From Crambe crambe (Eukaryota > Porifera > Demospongiae > Poecilosclerida > Crambeidae), in assembly GCA_963924555.1 (NCBI GenBank), contig OZ004592.1, forward strand, positions 5,332,001 to 5,396,000: DNA of 64,000 nt, given 5' to 3'. Below the pieces are notes generated by a model. The model was not told the origin of the DNA, did no database searches, and was given only the letters and a program-made list of their open reading frames with translations. Numbering within the stretch: position 1 is the first letter of the stretch; the number at the start of each line of letters is the position of its first letter. Below are positions 61,946 through 64,000 of this stretch, piece after piece. Position numbers and translations under genes: made by a program.

Positions 61946-63056
61946 ACAAGTGAGCATAAAAAATTTCTTCTAAATAAAAAGGTTAAGTAGGGATAGCCTA
62001 AAATCTAGCTGGGCTATATAATGTACTGCAGCCTAGCTCGTATGAAAACAATCCCTACATTTACATCCACTATACCTATAGCTAGTTACGGCAGTTGTAA
62101 AAGTAGGGATTGTTTTCATACGAGCTAGGCTGCAGTACATTATATAGCCCAGCTAGATTTTAGGCTATCCCTACTTAACCTTTTTATTTAGAAGAAATTT
62201 TTTATGCTCACTTGTTTCCATCCTTTTTCTTAGTGCTTGCATTGACCGTCACTTCAACTGAGAGTATGCAGTGATGAAGCTACAGTACAGTACAAAGCCA
62301 GCTCTTTATAAACCTTATCTTTTTCTTTTGTAGGGTCACTGGTTGAAGAATTTGTTTAGCTATTCAGTTTTATCTATTAGCTATTTAATATCAGCAATAG
62401 CAATGTAAATGAGCATGGTGACTACACTACAGCCAAGTACTTGCTATAATACTACAATAGGATGAGCATCAGTACTGTAATTCAGTAAGGAGTGACTGGA
62501 ACATCATCAGATAAGAATAAATAGCTAGCTAAACGATTAAACTGAAGACCTAAGCCTACCTAGCTAAACTTAAGAGCTACTGAACGGTTTGAAATTTTCG
62601 TGGCTCCGCCCATAGGCCCCGCCCCCTACCAACGTGCGCTTCAAAATGGCGTAGAAAGATTAGCTAGTGCCGAGTGCTATCGAATAGTAAAGTAGAGCCT
62701 TAGTCAAAACTAATAGCAAAAGATCAGCCTCTAGGTGCCGCTCTAACAGATGGCCAAAGCAGAATTTTGATGACTATAGCCAGTAAGTCGGTACGTCGAT
62801 CTTATTATCCTTATTATTATTATTATAAAGAAAATGAACAAAAGTCAATTTTAGAACTCGTTTTTTTCTTATGTTAGTGAATGAATTTTTGGTTTTTGAA
62901 CATTCTCCTCTCTTCTTTGTAGATGTAATAATTCACTGTAGCCTTCTGAGAACCTGTAGAGTAAGGGTAGAAGAGAAAGAAGAGTTTTTAGTTCATACAG
63001 TCTTATGACCTTTGACCTGCCATCCCTACTTAGAGAGTGCTAGCGCACTCTCTGAT
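61946..63056. mobile_element. foldback-headed element, copy 3
   Basis: Head 61946-62215 has perfect 113-bp arms starting ACAAGTGAGCATAAAAAATT and a 44-bp loop. The tail runs through GTGGCTCCGCCCATAGGCCC and ends in the GAGAGTGCTAGCGCACTCTC hairpin plus TGAT at about 63056. The tail is nearly the same as 38890-39645 of copy 1. No coding frame seen. Confidence 0.8.
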
Positions 63057-64000
63057 ATATATATTTATTTAAAATTTCAATGAGTCATGACCTGAGAGTC
63101 AGCTCGCTTGCTCGCTGCAATTAAATACTCTCTTTGACTTTCTCTGCCATATGTCCACAATTTCCTCCAGATCACTCTCAGAGAGTACTTTTTTTACAAT
63201 TCTTTAACTCAATACACAAAATTGGCATTATTTATGAAAATGGAGGCCCTCTCTTGCACCCTCCCCCTTGCTGTGGCCTACAGTCACGCTGTCGTCTATA
63301 CCATGCGCAGATCCTCTTTTCCTTTGCCCCTCCCCTCTTTTTTCTATACCCCTCGTTTGCCTCCCCCCTCTTTAGTAACATTTCTGTATAGTCCTGGTAA
63401 CTGCAACTCAAGTGTGCAGAGTCCTAATAAAGTACTGTATAGTGAGAATTTTTTGTGGTGTAAAAATTTAAAGTGTGAACCCGATTCCTGTGTATATGTT
63501 TTACTAGTATATGAAGTGGTTTGCAGTGAGCCACTGCATTGTATGTGGGGTCCTTCATTCAGGAGCGGTAAAGTTTATAAATACACTCAGTTGTGAGTAC
63601 CCAATATCTTCTATAATTGCATCATGATTTGAGTCCCATCATAGCAACTTACTCCTGAGACTTGCAGTGATACTTTTTGCAAGTATTAGTACACATGCAT
63701 TCACACCATTATGGATTACACTGATTGAACTTTGAACTTATAGTCATACATCTCTTATGATATAATATACTACTTTACTGTCACTACTTAGTAACGCATA
63801 ATAGCATAGTGGAGCATTTGCTGTGTTCAAAGTTCATGACTAAAAAGTGGTCAGGTAAATACCCCCATACCTGACCTAAGACTCCACCCCTGTATCAGAG
63901 AGTGTGGTAGCACTCTCTATGTAGGGATGACTTGGACGGCCGCGTGCGCCGCCTATAGACTAATACTAAAGTGAAATTCTAGTTCCCCCACTTAGACCTA
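63057..64000. other. right edge: FREP-like 3' flank and a hairpin
   Basis: 63400-63830 matches the FREP-like 3' flank (CAGAGTCCTAATAAAGTACT, GTATGTGGGGTCCTTCATTC, GAACTTTGAACTTATAGTCA), as expected to the left of another minus-strand member, but the match fades at about 63810. At 63894-63930 the ATCAGAGAGTG...CACTCTCT hairpin appears in reverse orientation. No gene is visible before the edge. Confidence 0.6.

Overview
This is animal genomic DNA, most likely from a sponge or another early-branching invertebrate; that assignment is inference. It holds intron-rich nuclear genes of metazoan families (acyl-CoA oxidase 3, nucleoporin Nup107, a GRK4/5/6-type receptor kinase), short GT-AG introns, abundant microsatellites and many small non-autonomous DNA transposons. 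No prokaryotic features are present.

Left part (1-28.6 kb), conserved genes. After repeat-rich sequence (1-1.56 kb) a minus-strand gene for a ubiquitin-like-domain protein (1565-2392) lies head-to-head with ACOX3 (2637-8300, 16 exons, about 690 aa, C-terminal peroxisomal signal AKL). Only 119 bp further on, NUP107 starts (8420-19270, 34 exons traced, about 1006 aa). It is followed by a GRK4/5/6-type kinase gene (19582-27548, 14 exons, about 725 aa). All three large genes are on the plus strand and read without frame breaks across the splice sites listed. Their introns hold a tRNA-derived SINE, a TA-flanked MITE, a 42-bp minisatellite and a TC tract of about 340 bp.

Right part (28.6-64 kb), a fast-changing tandem array. 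A family of intronless, secreted, cysteine-rich proteins is encoded almost wholly on the minus strand. Each has a signal peptide, a helical stalk, a proline hinge, the N-terminal half of a fibrinogen-like domain and a family-specific C-terminal half; I call them FREP-like. Four copies are intact (39785-40915, 43932-45011, 52269-53330, 55943-57058). One is split by a small transposon (30114-31561). At least six are relics, one with an in-place inversion of its middle third and a different N-terminal head. Intact copies share a TATA box embedded in a short palindrome about 70 bp upstream of the ATG. The blocks between genes are themselves duplicated and carry pieces of the neighbouring GRK gene, so kinase exons and the FREP-like genes have been copied together.

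Mobile DNA shapes the array: a 3.26-kb pogo/Tigger-type element with a nearly intact transposase (34703-37960), three copies of an element with a foldback head (one inserted exactly in a FREP-like TATA box), a TTAA-flanked foldback element, a hAT-type MITE with an 8-bp target duplication, and several TA-flanked MITEs. The array probably continues past the right edge.
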